A stretch of 64,000 nucleotides of DNA. Source: Synchiropus splendidus. Lineage: Eukaryota; Chordata; Actinopteri; Syngnathiformes; Callionymidae. Within the stretch, counting starts at the first letter, position 1. Every line of letters starts with the position of its first letter. Below, one piece after another: positions 1-10,154 of this stretch. Both the position numbers and the translations under genes were made by a program. The stretch covers positions 39,099,437 through 39,163,436 of the forward strand of contig NC_071334.1 of the NCBI RefSeq assembly GCF_027744825.2. Reading direction: 5' to 3'. The notes under the pieces are model-generated. The model searched no databases and had not been told where the DNA came from. It saw only the letters and a list, made by a program, of their open reading frames with translations.

Positions 1-53
1 AACTACTAGAAAGACCCTTTCTGCTATAGTGGGAGGTTAAAATTTCATGTTCT

Positions 54-61
54 GAAGCTTC
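54..61. other. Palindrome gaagcttc with a HindIII site, one per monomer (first shown)
   Basis: The perfect 8-bp palindrome lies at p52-59 of nearly every monomer and contains aagctt. It is broken in the gcctcc, gaaactt and gaagattcc variants. A HindIII digest should therefore give mostly 188-bp fragments, with some 376-bp ones. Confidence 0.9.
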
Positions 62-62
62 C

Positions 63-101
63 CTGAAAAGTTATGGCACAATGCACAAAAACGCTTTTCA
101 G
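63..101. other. Inverted repeat ctgaaaag / cttttcag, one per monomer (first shown)
   Basis: The 8-bp arms at 63-70 and 94-101 (p61-68 and p92-99) are perfect reverse complements separated by 23 bases. The arms are disturbed only in some variants: gaaatgtt changes the left arm, and gctcttc, cggcc or gctttac changes the right. The class-defining gcac/gcgt site lies in the spacer. Confidence 0.75.
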
Positions 102-107
102 CCTGAG

Positions 108-125
108 ATAAGGTGGGTTTCGGAA
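108..125. other. Nearly invariant 18-bp block of the monomer (first shown)
   Basis: The block ataaggtgggtttcggaa at p106-123 is almost unchanged in all 340 monomers. I noticed exceptions only near 39412 (ttgcgg), 51434 (gatcagg) and 52752 (agatggg). Neighbouring stretches carry many shared variants. It is a candidate protein-binding or structural element; function is not shown by the sequence. Confidence 0.6.
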
Positions 126-137
126 CGCCAAACATAA

Positions 138-165
138 AAGTGTTGATTACTTTCGAAAAACACTT
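138..165. other. Dyad aagtgtt / aacactt enclosing tttcgaaa (first shown)
   Basis: The 7-bp arms at 138-144 and 159-165 (p136-142, p157-163) are reverse complements around a 14-base spacer. The spacer ends in the perfect palindrome tttcgaaa (151-158). The left arm varies with tail haplotype (aagtgct in ctaataacta monomers, aagtttt at 48507, 49447 and 56967). Confidence 0.7.
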
Positions 166-270
166 CAGACAGCTTAGATTTGATGTGTACCTACTAGAAA
201 GGCCCTTTCTGCTATAGTGGGACGTTAAAATTTCATGTTCTGAAGCTTCCCTGAAAAGTTATGGCACAAT

Positions 271-282
271 GCGTAAAAACGC
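271..282. other. Class B mark gcgtaaaaacgc, found in about a third of monomers (first shown)
   Basis: At p81-84 monomers have either gcac (class A) or gcgt (class B). I counted about 108 class B monomers of 340. Only class B forms the small inverted repeat gcgt-aaaa-acgc and gains a CpG. Class B usually, but not always, starts with aaggcc, whereas class A almost always starts with aagacc. Confidence 0.8.
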
Positions 283-3200
283 TTTTCAGCCTGAGATAAG
301 GTGGGTTTCGGAACGCCAAACATAAAAGTGTTAATAACTATCGAAAAACACTTCAGACAGCTTAGATTTTATGTGCAACTACTAGAAAGACCCTTTATGC
401 TATAGTGGGAGGTTAAAATTTCATGTTCTGAAGCTTCCCTGAAAAGTTGTGGCACAATGCACAAAAACGCTTTTCAGCCTGAGATAAGGTGGGTTTCGGA
501 ACGCCAAACATAAAAGTGTTAATAACTTTCGAAAAACACTTCAGACAGCTTACATTTGATGTGCAACTACTAGAAATACCCTTTCTGCTATAGTGGGAGG
601 TTAAAATTTCATGTTCTGAAGCTTCCCTGAAATGTTATGGCACAATGCACAAAAACGCTTTTCAGCCTGAGATAAGGTGGGTTTCGGAACGCCAAACATA
701 AAAGTGTTGATAACTTTCGAAAAACACTTCAGACAGCTTAGATTTGATGTGTACCTACTAGAAAGGCCCTTTCTGCTATAGTGGGAGATTAAAATTTCAT
801 GTTCTGAAGCTTCCCTGAAAAGTTATGGCACAATGCGTAAAAACGCTTTTCAGCCTGAGATAAGGTGGGTTTCGGAACGCCAAACATAAAAGTGCTAATA
901 ACTATCGAAAAACACTTCAGACAGCTTAGATTTGATGTGCACCTACTAGAAAGACCCTTTCTGCTATAGTGGGAGGTTAAAATTTCATGTTCTGAAGCTT
1001 CCCTGAAAAGTTATGCCACAATGCACAAAAACGCTTTTCAGCCTGAGATAAGGTGGGTTTCGGAACGCCAAACATAAAAGTGTTGATAACTTTCGAAAAA
1101 CACTTCCGACAGCTTAGATTTGATGTGCACCTACTAGAAAGACCCTTTCTGCTATAGTGGGAGGTTAAAATTTCATGTTCTGAAGCTTCCCTGAAAAGTT
1201 ATGGCACAATGCACAAAAACGCTTTTCAGCCTGAGATAAGGTGGGTTTCGGAACGCCAAACATAAAAGTGTTGATAACTTTCGAAAAACACTTCAGACAG
1301 CTTAGATTTGATGTGCACCTACTAGAAAGGCCCTTTCTGCTATAGTGGGAGGTTAAAATTTCATGTTCTGAAGCTTCCCTGAAAAGTTATGGCACAATGC
1401 GTAAAAACGCTTTTCAGCCTGAGATAAGGTGGGTTTCGGAACGTCAAACATAAAAGTGTTAATGACTATCGAAAAACACTTCAGACAGCTAAGATTTTAT
1501 GTGCAACTACTAGAAAGACCCTTTCTGCTATAGTGGGAGGTTAAAATTTCATGTTCTGAAGCTTCCCTGAAAAGTTATGGCACAATGCACAAAAACGCTT
1601 TTCAGCCTGAGATAAGGTGGGTTTCGGAACGCCAAACATAAAAGTGTTAATAACTTTCGAAAAACACTTCAGACAGCTAATATTTGATGTACAACTACTA
1701 GAAAGACCCTTTCTGCTATAGTGGGAGGTTAAAATTTCATGTTCTGAAGCTTCCCTGAAAAGTTATGGCACAATGCACAAAAACGCTTTTCAGCCTGAGA
1801 TAAGGTGGGTTTCGGAACGCCAAACATAAAAGTGTTGATAACTTTCGAAAAACACTTCAGACAGCTTAGATTTGATGTGCAACTACTAGAAAGACCCTTT
1901 CTGCTATAGTGGGAGGTTAAAATTTCATGTTCTGAAGCTTCCCTGAAAAGTTATGGCACAATGCACAAAAACGCTTTTCAGCCTGAGATAAGGTGGGTTT
2001 CGGAACGCCAAACATAAAAGTGTTGATAACTTTCGAAAAACACTTCAGACAGCTTAGATTTGATGTGTACCTACTAGAAAGGCCCTTTCTGCTATAGTGG
2101 GAGGTTAAAATTTCATGTTCTGAAGCTTCCCTGAAAAGTTATGGCACAATGCGTAAAAACGCTTTTCAGCCTGAGATAAGGTGGGTTTCGGAACGCCAAA
2201 CATAAAAGTGTTGATAACTTTCGAAAAACACTTCAGACAGCTTAGATTTGATGTGTACCTACTAGAAAGGCCCTTTCTGCTATAGTGGGATATTAAAATT
2301 TCATGTTCTGAAGCTTCCCTGAAAAGTTATGGCACAATGCGTAAAAACGCTTTTCAGCCTGAGATAAGGTGGGTTTCGGAACGCCAAACATAAAAGTGCT
2401 AATAACTATCGAAAAACACTTCAGACAGCTAAGATTTGATGTGCACCTACTAGAAACACCCTTTCTGCTATAGTGGGAGGTTAAAATTTCATGTTCTGAA
2501 GCTTCCCTGAAAAGTTATGCCACAATGCACAAAAACGCTTTTCAGCCTGAGATAAGGTGGGTTTCGGAACGCCAAACATAAAAGTGTTGATAACTTTCGA
2601 AAAACACTTCCGACAGCTTAGATTTGATGTGCACCTACTAGAAAGACCCTTTCTGCTATAGTGGGAGGTTAAAATTTCATGTTCTGAAGCCTCCCTGAAA
2701 AGTTATGGCACAATGCGTAAAAACGCTTTTCAGCCTGAGATAAGGTGGGTTTCGGAACGCCAAACATAAAAGTGTTAATAACTTTCGAAAAACACTTCAG
2801 ACAGCTTAGATTTGATGTGCACCTACTAGAAAGGCCCTTTCTGCTATAGTGGGAGGTTAAAATTTCATGTTCTGAAGCCTCCCTGAAAAGTTATGGCACA
2901 ATGCGTAAAAACGCTTTTCAGCCTGAGATAAGGTGGGTTTCGGAACGCCAAACATAAAAGTGTTAATAACTTTCGAAAAACACTTCAGACAGCTTAGATT
3001 TGATGTGCAACTACTAGAAAGACCCTTTCTGCTATAGTGGGAGGTTAAAATTTCATGTTCTGAAGCTTCCCTGAAAAGTTATGGCACAATGCGTAAAAAC
3101 GCTTTTCAGCCTGAGATAAGGTGGGTTTCGGAAAGCCAAACATAAAAGTGTTAATGACTATCGAAAAACACTTCAGACAGCTAAGATTTTATGTGCAACT

Positions 3201-5642
3201 ACTAGAAAGACCCGTTATGCTATAGTGGGAGGTTAAAATTTCATGTTCTGAAGCTTCCCTGAAAAGTTATGGCACAATGCACAAAAACGCTTTTCAGCCT
3301 GAGATAAGGTGGGTTTCGGAAAGCCAAACATAAAAGTGTTAATAACTTTCGAAAAACACTTCAGACAGCTTAGATTTGATGTACAACTACTAGAAAGACC
3401 CTTTCTGCTATAGTGGGAGGTTAAAATTTCATGTTCTGAAGCTTCCCTGAAAAGTTATGCCACAATGCACAAAAACGCTTTTCAGCCTGAGATAAGGTGG
3501 GTTTCGGAACGCCAAACATAAAAGTGTTGATAACTTTCGAAAAACACTTCCGACAGCTTAGATTTGATGTGCACCTACTAGAAAGACCCTTTCTGCTATA
3601 GTGGGAGGTTAAAATTTCATGTTCTGAAGCTTCCCTGAAAAGTTATGGCACAATGCACAAAAAGGCTTTTCAGCCTGAGATAAGGTGGGTTTCGGAACGC
3701 CAAACATAAAAGTGTTGATAACTTTCGAAAAACACTTCAGACAGCTTAGATTTGATGTGCACCTACTAGAAAGACCCTTTCTGCTATAGTGGGAGGTTAA
3801 AATGTCATGTTCTAAAGCTTCCCTGAAAAGTTATGGCACAATGCGTAAAAACGCTTTTCAGCCTGAGATAAGGTGGGTTTCGGAACGCCAAACATAAAAG
3901 TGTTAATGACTATCGAAAAACACTTCAGACAGCTAAGATTTTATGTGCAACTACTAGAAAGACCCTTTATGCTATAGTGGGAGGTTAAAATTTCATGTTC
4001 TGAAGCTTCCCTGAAAAGTTATGGCACAATGCACAAAAACGCTTTTCAGCCTGAGATAAGGTGGGTTTCGGAACGCCAAACATAAAAGTGTTGATAACTT
4101 TCGAAAAACACTTCAGACAGCTTAGATTTGATGTGCAACTACTAGAAAGACCCTTTCTGCTATAGTGGGAGGTTAAAATTCCATGTTCTGAAGCTTCCCT
4201 GAAAAGTTATGGCACAATGCACAAAAACGCTTTTCAGCCTGAGATAAGGTGGGTTTCGGAACGCCAAACATAAAAGTGTTGATAACTTTCGAAAAACACT
4301 TCAGACAGCTTAGATTTTATGTGCAACTACTAGAAAGACCCTTTATGCTATAGTGGGAGGTTAAAATTTCATGTTCTGAAACTTCCCTGAAAAGTTATGG
4401 CACAATGCACAAAAACGCTTTTCAGCCTGAGATAAGGTGGGTTTCGGAACGCCAAACATAAAAGTGTTAATAACTTTCGAAAAACACTTCAGACAGCTTA
4501 GATTTGATGTGCACCTACTAGAAAGACCCTTTCTGCTATAGTGGGAGGTTAAAATTTCATGTTCTGAAGCTTCCCTGAAAAGTTATGGCACAATGCACAA
4601 AAACGCTTTTCAGCCTGAGATAAGGTGGGTTTCGGAACGCCAAACATAAAAGTGTTGATAACTTTCGAAAAACACTTCCGACAGCTTAGATTTGATGTGC
4701 ACCTACTAGAAAGACCCTTTCTGCTATAGTGGGAGGTTAAAATTTCATGTTCTGAAGCTTCCCTGAAAAGTTATGGCACAATGCACAAAAACGCTTTTCA
4801 GCCTGAGATAAGGTGGGTTTCGGAACGCCAAACATAAAAGTGTTGATAACTTTCGAAAAACATTTCAGACAGCTTAGATTTGATGTGCAACTACTAGAAA
4901 GACCCTTTCTGCTATAGTGGGAGGTTAAAATTTCATGTTCTGAAGCTTTCCTGAAAAGTTATGGCACAATGCACAAAAACGCTCTTCAGCCTGAGATAAG
5001 GTGGGTTTCGGAACGCCAAACATACAAGTGTTGATAACTTTCGAAAAACACTTCAGACAGCTTAGATTTGATGTGCACCTACTAGAAAGGCCCTTTCTGC
5101 TATAGTGGGAGGTTAAAATTTCATGTTCTGAAGCTTCCCTGAAAAGTTATGGCACAATGCGTAAAAACGCTTTTCGGCCTGAGATAAGGTGGGTTTCGGA
5201 ACGCCAAACATAAAAGTGTTAATAACTTTCGAAAAACACTTGAGGCAGCTTAGATTTGATGTGCACCTACTAGAAAGACCCTTTCTGCTATAGTGGGAGG
5301 TTAAAATTTCATGTTCTGAAGCTTCCCTGAAAAGTTATGGCACAATGCACAAAAACGCTTTTCAGCCTGAGATAAGGTGGGTTTCGGAACGCCAAACATA
5401 AAAGTGTTGATTACTTTCGAAAAACACTTCAGACAGCTTAGATTTGATGTGTACCTACTAGAAAGGCCCTTTCTGCTATAGTGGGACGTTAAAATTTCAT
5501 GTTCTGAAGCTTCCCTGAAAAGTTATGGCACAATGCGTAAAAACGCTTTTCAGCCTGAGATAAGGTGGGTTTCGGAACGCCAAACATAAAAGTGTTAATA
5601 ACTATCGAAAAACACTTCAGACAGCTTAGATTTTATGTGCAA

Positions 5643-5830
5643 CTACTAGAAAGACCCTTTATGCTATAGTGGGAGGTTAAAATTTCATGTTCTGAAGCTT
5701 CCCTGAAATGTTATGGCACAATGCACAAAAACGCTTTTCAGCCTGAGATAAGGTGGGTTTCGGAACGCCAAACATAAAAGTGTTGATAACTTTCGAAAAA
5801 CACTTCAGACAGCTTAGATTTGATGTGTAC
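5643..5830 (+). repeat. Chimeric monomer, type 2 fused to type 3
   Basis: The left part carries the type 2 mark ctttat (p19 = a). The right part carries the type 3 marks gaaatgtt (p67 = t) and the gtgtac tail. The type 2 marks gtggc and cttacatttg are absent, so the switch lies between p20 and p66. The same fusion is present at 26511-26698, which shows that the two 28-mer-like copies share descent after the fusion. Confidence 0.85.
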
Positions 5831-8800
5831 CTACTAGAAAGGCCCTTTCTGCTATAGTGGGAGATTAAAATTTCATGTTCTGAAGCTTCCCTGAAAAGTT
5901 ATGGCACAATGCGTAAAAACGCTTTTCAGCCTGAGATAAGGTGGGTTTCGGAACGCCAAACATAAAAGTGCTAATAACTATCGAAAAACACTTCAGACAG
6001 CTTAGATTTGATGTGCACCTACTAGAAAGACCCTTTCTGCTATAGTGGGAGGTTAAAATTTCATGTTCTGAAGCTTCCCTGAAAAGTTATGCCACAATGC
6101 ACAAAAACGCTTTTCAGCCTGAGATAAGGTGGGTTTCGGAACGCCAAACATAAAAGTGTTGATAACTTTCGAAAAACACTTCCGACAGCTTAGATTTGAT
6201 GTGCACCTACTAGAAAGACCCTTTCTGCTATAGTGGGAGGTTAAAATTTCATGTTCTGAAGCTTCCCTGAAAAGTTATGGCACAATGCACAAAAACGCTT
6301 TTCAGCCTGAGATAAGGTGGGTTTCGGAACGCCAAACATAAAAGTGTTGATAACTTTCGAAAAACACTTCAGACAGCTTAGATTTGATGTGCACCTACTA
6401 GAAAGGCCCTTTCTGCTATAGTGGGAGGTTAAAATTTCATGTTCTGAAGCTTCCCTGAAAAGTTATGGCACAATGCGTAAAAACGCTTTTCAGCCTGAGA
6501 TAAGGTGGGTTTCGGAACGTCAAACATAAAAGTGTTAATGACTATCGAAAAACACTTCAGACAGCTAAGATTTTATGTGCAACTACTAGAAAGACCCTTT
6601 CTGCTATAGTGGGAGGTTAAAATTTCATGTTCTGAAGCTTCCCTGAAAAGTTATGGCACAATGCACAAAAACGCTTTTCAGCCTGAGATAAGGTGGGTTT
6701 CGGAACGCCAAACATAAAAGTGTTAATAACTTTCGAAAAACACTTCAGACAGCTAATATTTGATGTACAACTACTAGAAAGACCCTTTCTGCTATAGTGG
6801 GAGGTTAAAATTTCATGTTCTGAAGCTTCCCTGAAAAGTTATGGCACAATGCACAAAAACGCTTTTCAGCCTGAGATAAGGTGGGTTTCGGAACGCCAAA
6901 CATAAAAGTGTTGATAACTTTCGAAAAACACTTCAGACAGCTTAGATTTGATGTGCAACTACTAGAAAGACCCTTTCTGCTATAGTGGGAGGTTAAAATT
7001 TCATGTTCTGAAGCTTCCCTGAAAAGTTATGGCACAATGCACAAAAACGCTTTTCAGCCTGAGATAAGGTGGGTTTCGGAACGCCAAACATAAAAGTGTT
7101 GATAACTTTCGAAAAACACTTCAGACAGCTTAGATTTGATGTGTACCTACTAGAAAGGCCCTTTCTGCTATAGTGGGAGGTTAAAATTTCATGTTATGAA
7201 GCTTCCCTGAAAAGTTATGGCACAATGCGTAAAAACGCTTTTCAGCCTGAGATAAGGTGGGTTTCGGAACGCCAAACATAAAAGTGTTGATAACTTTCGA
7301 AAAACACTTCAGACAGCTTAGATTTGATGTGTACCTACTAGAAAGGCCCTTTCTGCTATAGTGGGATATTAAAATTTCATGTTCTGAAGCTTCCCTGAAA
7401 AGTTATGGCACAATGCGTAAAAACGCTTTTCAGCCTGAGATAAGGTGGGTTTCGGAACGCCAAACATAAAAGTGCTAATAACTATCGAAAAACACTTCAG
7501 ACAGCTAAGATTTGATGTGCACCTACTAGAAACACCCTTTCTGCTATAGTGGGAGGTTAAAATTTCATGTTCTGAAGCTTCCCTGAAAAGTTATGCCACA
7601 ATGCACAAAAACGCTTTTCAGCCTGAGATAAGGTGGGTTTCGGAACGCCAAACATAAAAGTGTTGATAACTTTCGAAAAACACTTCCGACAGCTTAGATT
7701 TGATGTGCACCTACTAGAAAGACCCTTTCTGCTATAGTGGGAGGTTAAAATTTCATGTTCTGAAGCCTCCCTGAAAAGTTATGGCACAATGCGTAAAAAC
7801 GCTTTTCAGCCTGAGATAAGGTGGGTTTCGGAACGCCAAACATAAAAGTGTTAATAACTTTCGAAAAACACTTCAGACAGCTTAGATTTGATGTGCACCT
7901 ACTAGAAAGGCCCTTTCTGCTATAGTGGGAGGTTAAAATTTCATGTTCTGAAGCCTCCCTGAAAAGTTATGGCACAATGCGTAAAAACGCTTTTCAGCCT
8001 GAGATAAGGTGGGTTTCGGAACGCCAAACATAAAAGTGTTAATAACTTTCGAAAAACACTTCAGACAGCTTAGATTTGATGTGCAACTACTAGAAAGACC
8101 CTTTCTGCTATAGTGGGAGGTTAAAATTTCATGTTCTGAAGCTTCCCTGAAAAGTTATGGCACAATGCGTAAAAACGCTTTTCAGCCTGAGATAAGGTGG
8201 GTTTCGGAAAGCCAAACATAAAAGTGTTAATGACTATCGAAAAACACTTCAGACAGCTAAGATTTTATGTGCAACTACTAGAAAGACCCTTTATGCTATA
8301 GTGGGAGGTTAAAATTTCATGTTCTGAAGCTTCCCTGAAAAGTTATGGCACAATGCACAAAAACGCTTTTCAGCCTGAGATAAGGTGGGTTTCGGAAAGC
8401 CAAACATAAAAGTGTTAATAACTTTCGAAAAACACTTCAGACAGCTTAGATTTGATGTACAACTACTAGAAAGACCCTTTCTGCTATAGTGGGAGGTTAA
8501 AATTTCATGTTCTGAAGCTTCCCTGAAAAGTTATGCCACAATGCACAAAAACGCTTTTCAGCCTGAGATAAGGTGGGTTTCGGAACGCCAAACATAAAAG
8601 TGTTGATAACTTTCGAAAAACACTTCCGACAGCTTAGATTTGATGTGCACCTACTAGAAAGACCCTTTCTGCTATAGTGGGAGGTTAAAATTTCATGTTC
8701 TGAAGCTTCCCTGAAAAGTTATGGCACAATGCACAAATAGGCTTTTCAGCCTGAGATAAGGTGGGTTTCGGAACGCCAAACATAAAAGTGTTGATAACTT

Positions 8801-9966
8801 TCGAAAAACACTTCAGACAGCTTAGATTTGATGTGCACCTACTAGAAAGACCCTTTCTGCTATAGTGGGAGGTTAAAATGTCATGTTCTGAAGCTTCCCT
8901 GAAAAGTTATGGCACAATGCGTAAAAACGCTTTTCAGCCTGAGATAAGGTGGGTTTCGGAACGCCAAACATAAAAGTGTTAATGACTATCGAAAAACACT
9001 TCAGACAGCTAAGATTTTATGTGCAACTACTAGAAAGACCCTTTATGCTATAGTGGGAGGTTAAAATTTCATGTTCTGAAGCTTCCCTGAAAAGTTATGG
9101 CACAATGCACAAAAACGCTTTTCAGCCTGAGATAAGGTGGGTTTCGGAACGCCAAACATAAAAGTGTTGATAACTTTCGAAAAACACTTCAGACAGCTTA
9201 GATTTGATGTGCAACTACTAGAAAGACCCTTTCTGCTATAGTGGGAGGTTAAAATTCCATGTTCTGAAGCTTCCCTGAAAAGTTATGGCACAATGCACAA
9301 AAACGCTTTTCAGCCTGAGATAAGGTGGGTTTCGGAACGCCAAACATAAAAGTGTTGATAACTTTCGAAAAACACTTCAGACAGCTTAGATTTTATGTGC
9401 AACTACTAGAAAGACCCTTTATGCTATAGTGGGAGGTTAAAATTTCATGTTCTGAAACTTCCCTGAAAAGTTATGGCACAATGCACAAAAACGCTTTTCA
9501 GCCTGAGATAAGGTGGGTTTCGGAACGCCAAACATAAAAGTGTTAATAACTTTCGAAAAACACTTCAGACAGCTTAGATTTGATGTGCACCTACTAGAAA
9601 GACCCTTTCTGCTATAGTGGGAGGTTAAAATTTCATGTTCTGAAGCTTCCCTGAAAAGTTATGGCACAATGCACAAAAACGCTTTTCAGCCTGAGATAAG
9701 GTGGGTTTCGGAACGCCAAACATAAAAGTGTTGATAACTTTCGAAAAACACTTCCGACAGCTTAGATTTGATGTGCACCTACTAGAAAGACCCTTTCTGC
9801 TATAGTGGGAGGTTAAAATTTCATGTTCTGAAGCTTCCCTGAAAAGTTATGGCACAATGCACAAAAACGCTTTTCAGCCTGAGATAAGGTGGGTTTCGGA
9901 ACGCCAAACATAAAAGTGTTGATAACTTTCGAAAAACATTTCAGACAGCTTAGATTTGATGTGCAA

Positions 9967-10154
9967 CTACTAGAAAGACCCTTTCTGCTATAGTGGGAGG
10001 TTAAAATTTCATGTTCTGAAGCTTCCCTGAAAAGTTATGGCACAATGCGTAAAAACGCTTTTCGGCCTGAGATAAGGTGGGTTTCGGAACGCCAAACATA
10101 AAAGTGTTAATAACTTTCGAAAAACACTTGAGGCAGCTTAGATTTGATGTGCAC
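9967..10154 (+). repeat. Chimeric monomer, type 26 or similar fused to type 27
   Basis: The left part has aagacc. The right part has gcgt at p81-84, cggcc, and the cttgaggcag tail that is otherwise tied to aaggcc in type 27. It lacks the type 26 marks gctttcc, gctcttc and catacaag, so the switch lies between p12 and p59. An equivalent monomer is at 14103-14290, inside the second copy of the 22-monomer duplication. Confidence 0.8.

Larger units (their letters stand above)
3..5266 (+). repeat. Higher-order repeat copy A, 28 monomers (types 0-27), 5264 bp
   Basis: This block defines the reference 28-mer. Diagnostic monomers include type 0 (ttgattac, t at 148), type 1 (gacgtt), type 3 (aataccc and gaaatgtt), type 4 (gagatt), type 7 (aacgtc), type 12 (gatatt), type 13 (aacaccc), types 14-15 (gcctcc), types 16-17 (gaaagcc), type 19 (acaaaaag), type 20 (aatgtcat), type 22 (attccat), type 23 (gaaactt), type 25 (acatttcag), type 26 (gctttcc, gctcttc and catacaag) and type 27 (cggcc and cttgaggcag). 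The same order starts again at 5267 with ttgattac (t at 5412), exactly 28 units later. The start at 3 is only where the window opens. The two bases before it (aa) differ from the ac that precedes the second copy, so the upstream neighbour is probably not a type 27 monomer. Private changes include cccgttat near 3210 in type 17 and tctaaagc near 3810 in type 20. Confidence 0.93.
5267..10154 (+). repeat. Higher-order repeat copy B, 26 monomers, two single-monomer losses
   Basis: The block follows the type order of copy A but is 4888 bp instead of 5264. Two places are shortened by one unit, each at a chimeric monomer. The monomer at 5643 starts as type 2 (ctttat) and ends as type 3 (gaaatgtt, then gtgtac). 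The monomer at 9967 starts without the type 27 aagg mark and ends as type 27 (gcgt, cggcc, cttgaggcag), so types 26 and 27 are fused. Everything between follows types 4-25. Small private changes distinguish it from copy A, for example atgttatgaa near 7193 and acaaatag near 8736 in place of acaaaaag. The chimeras show that the lost units went by exchange between neighbouring monomers in register, so the 188-bp phase was kept. Confidence 0.9.

Noticed and set aside
110..126. True CENP-B box in gtttcggaacgcca
   Set aside because: It has ttcg but lacks the required A and the CGGG at the right spacing on either strand.
3..190. 94-bp half-unit (ancestral dimer) inside the monomer
   Set aside because: The two halves show no convincing direct similarity by eye; only short inverted matches such as aaagttat/ataacttt were found.
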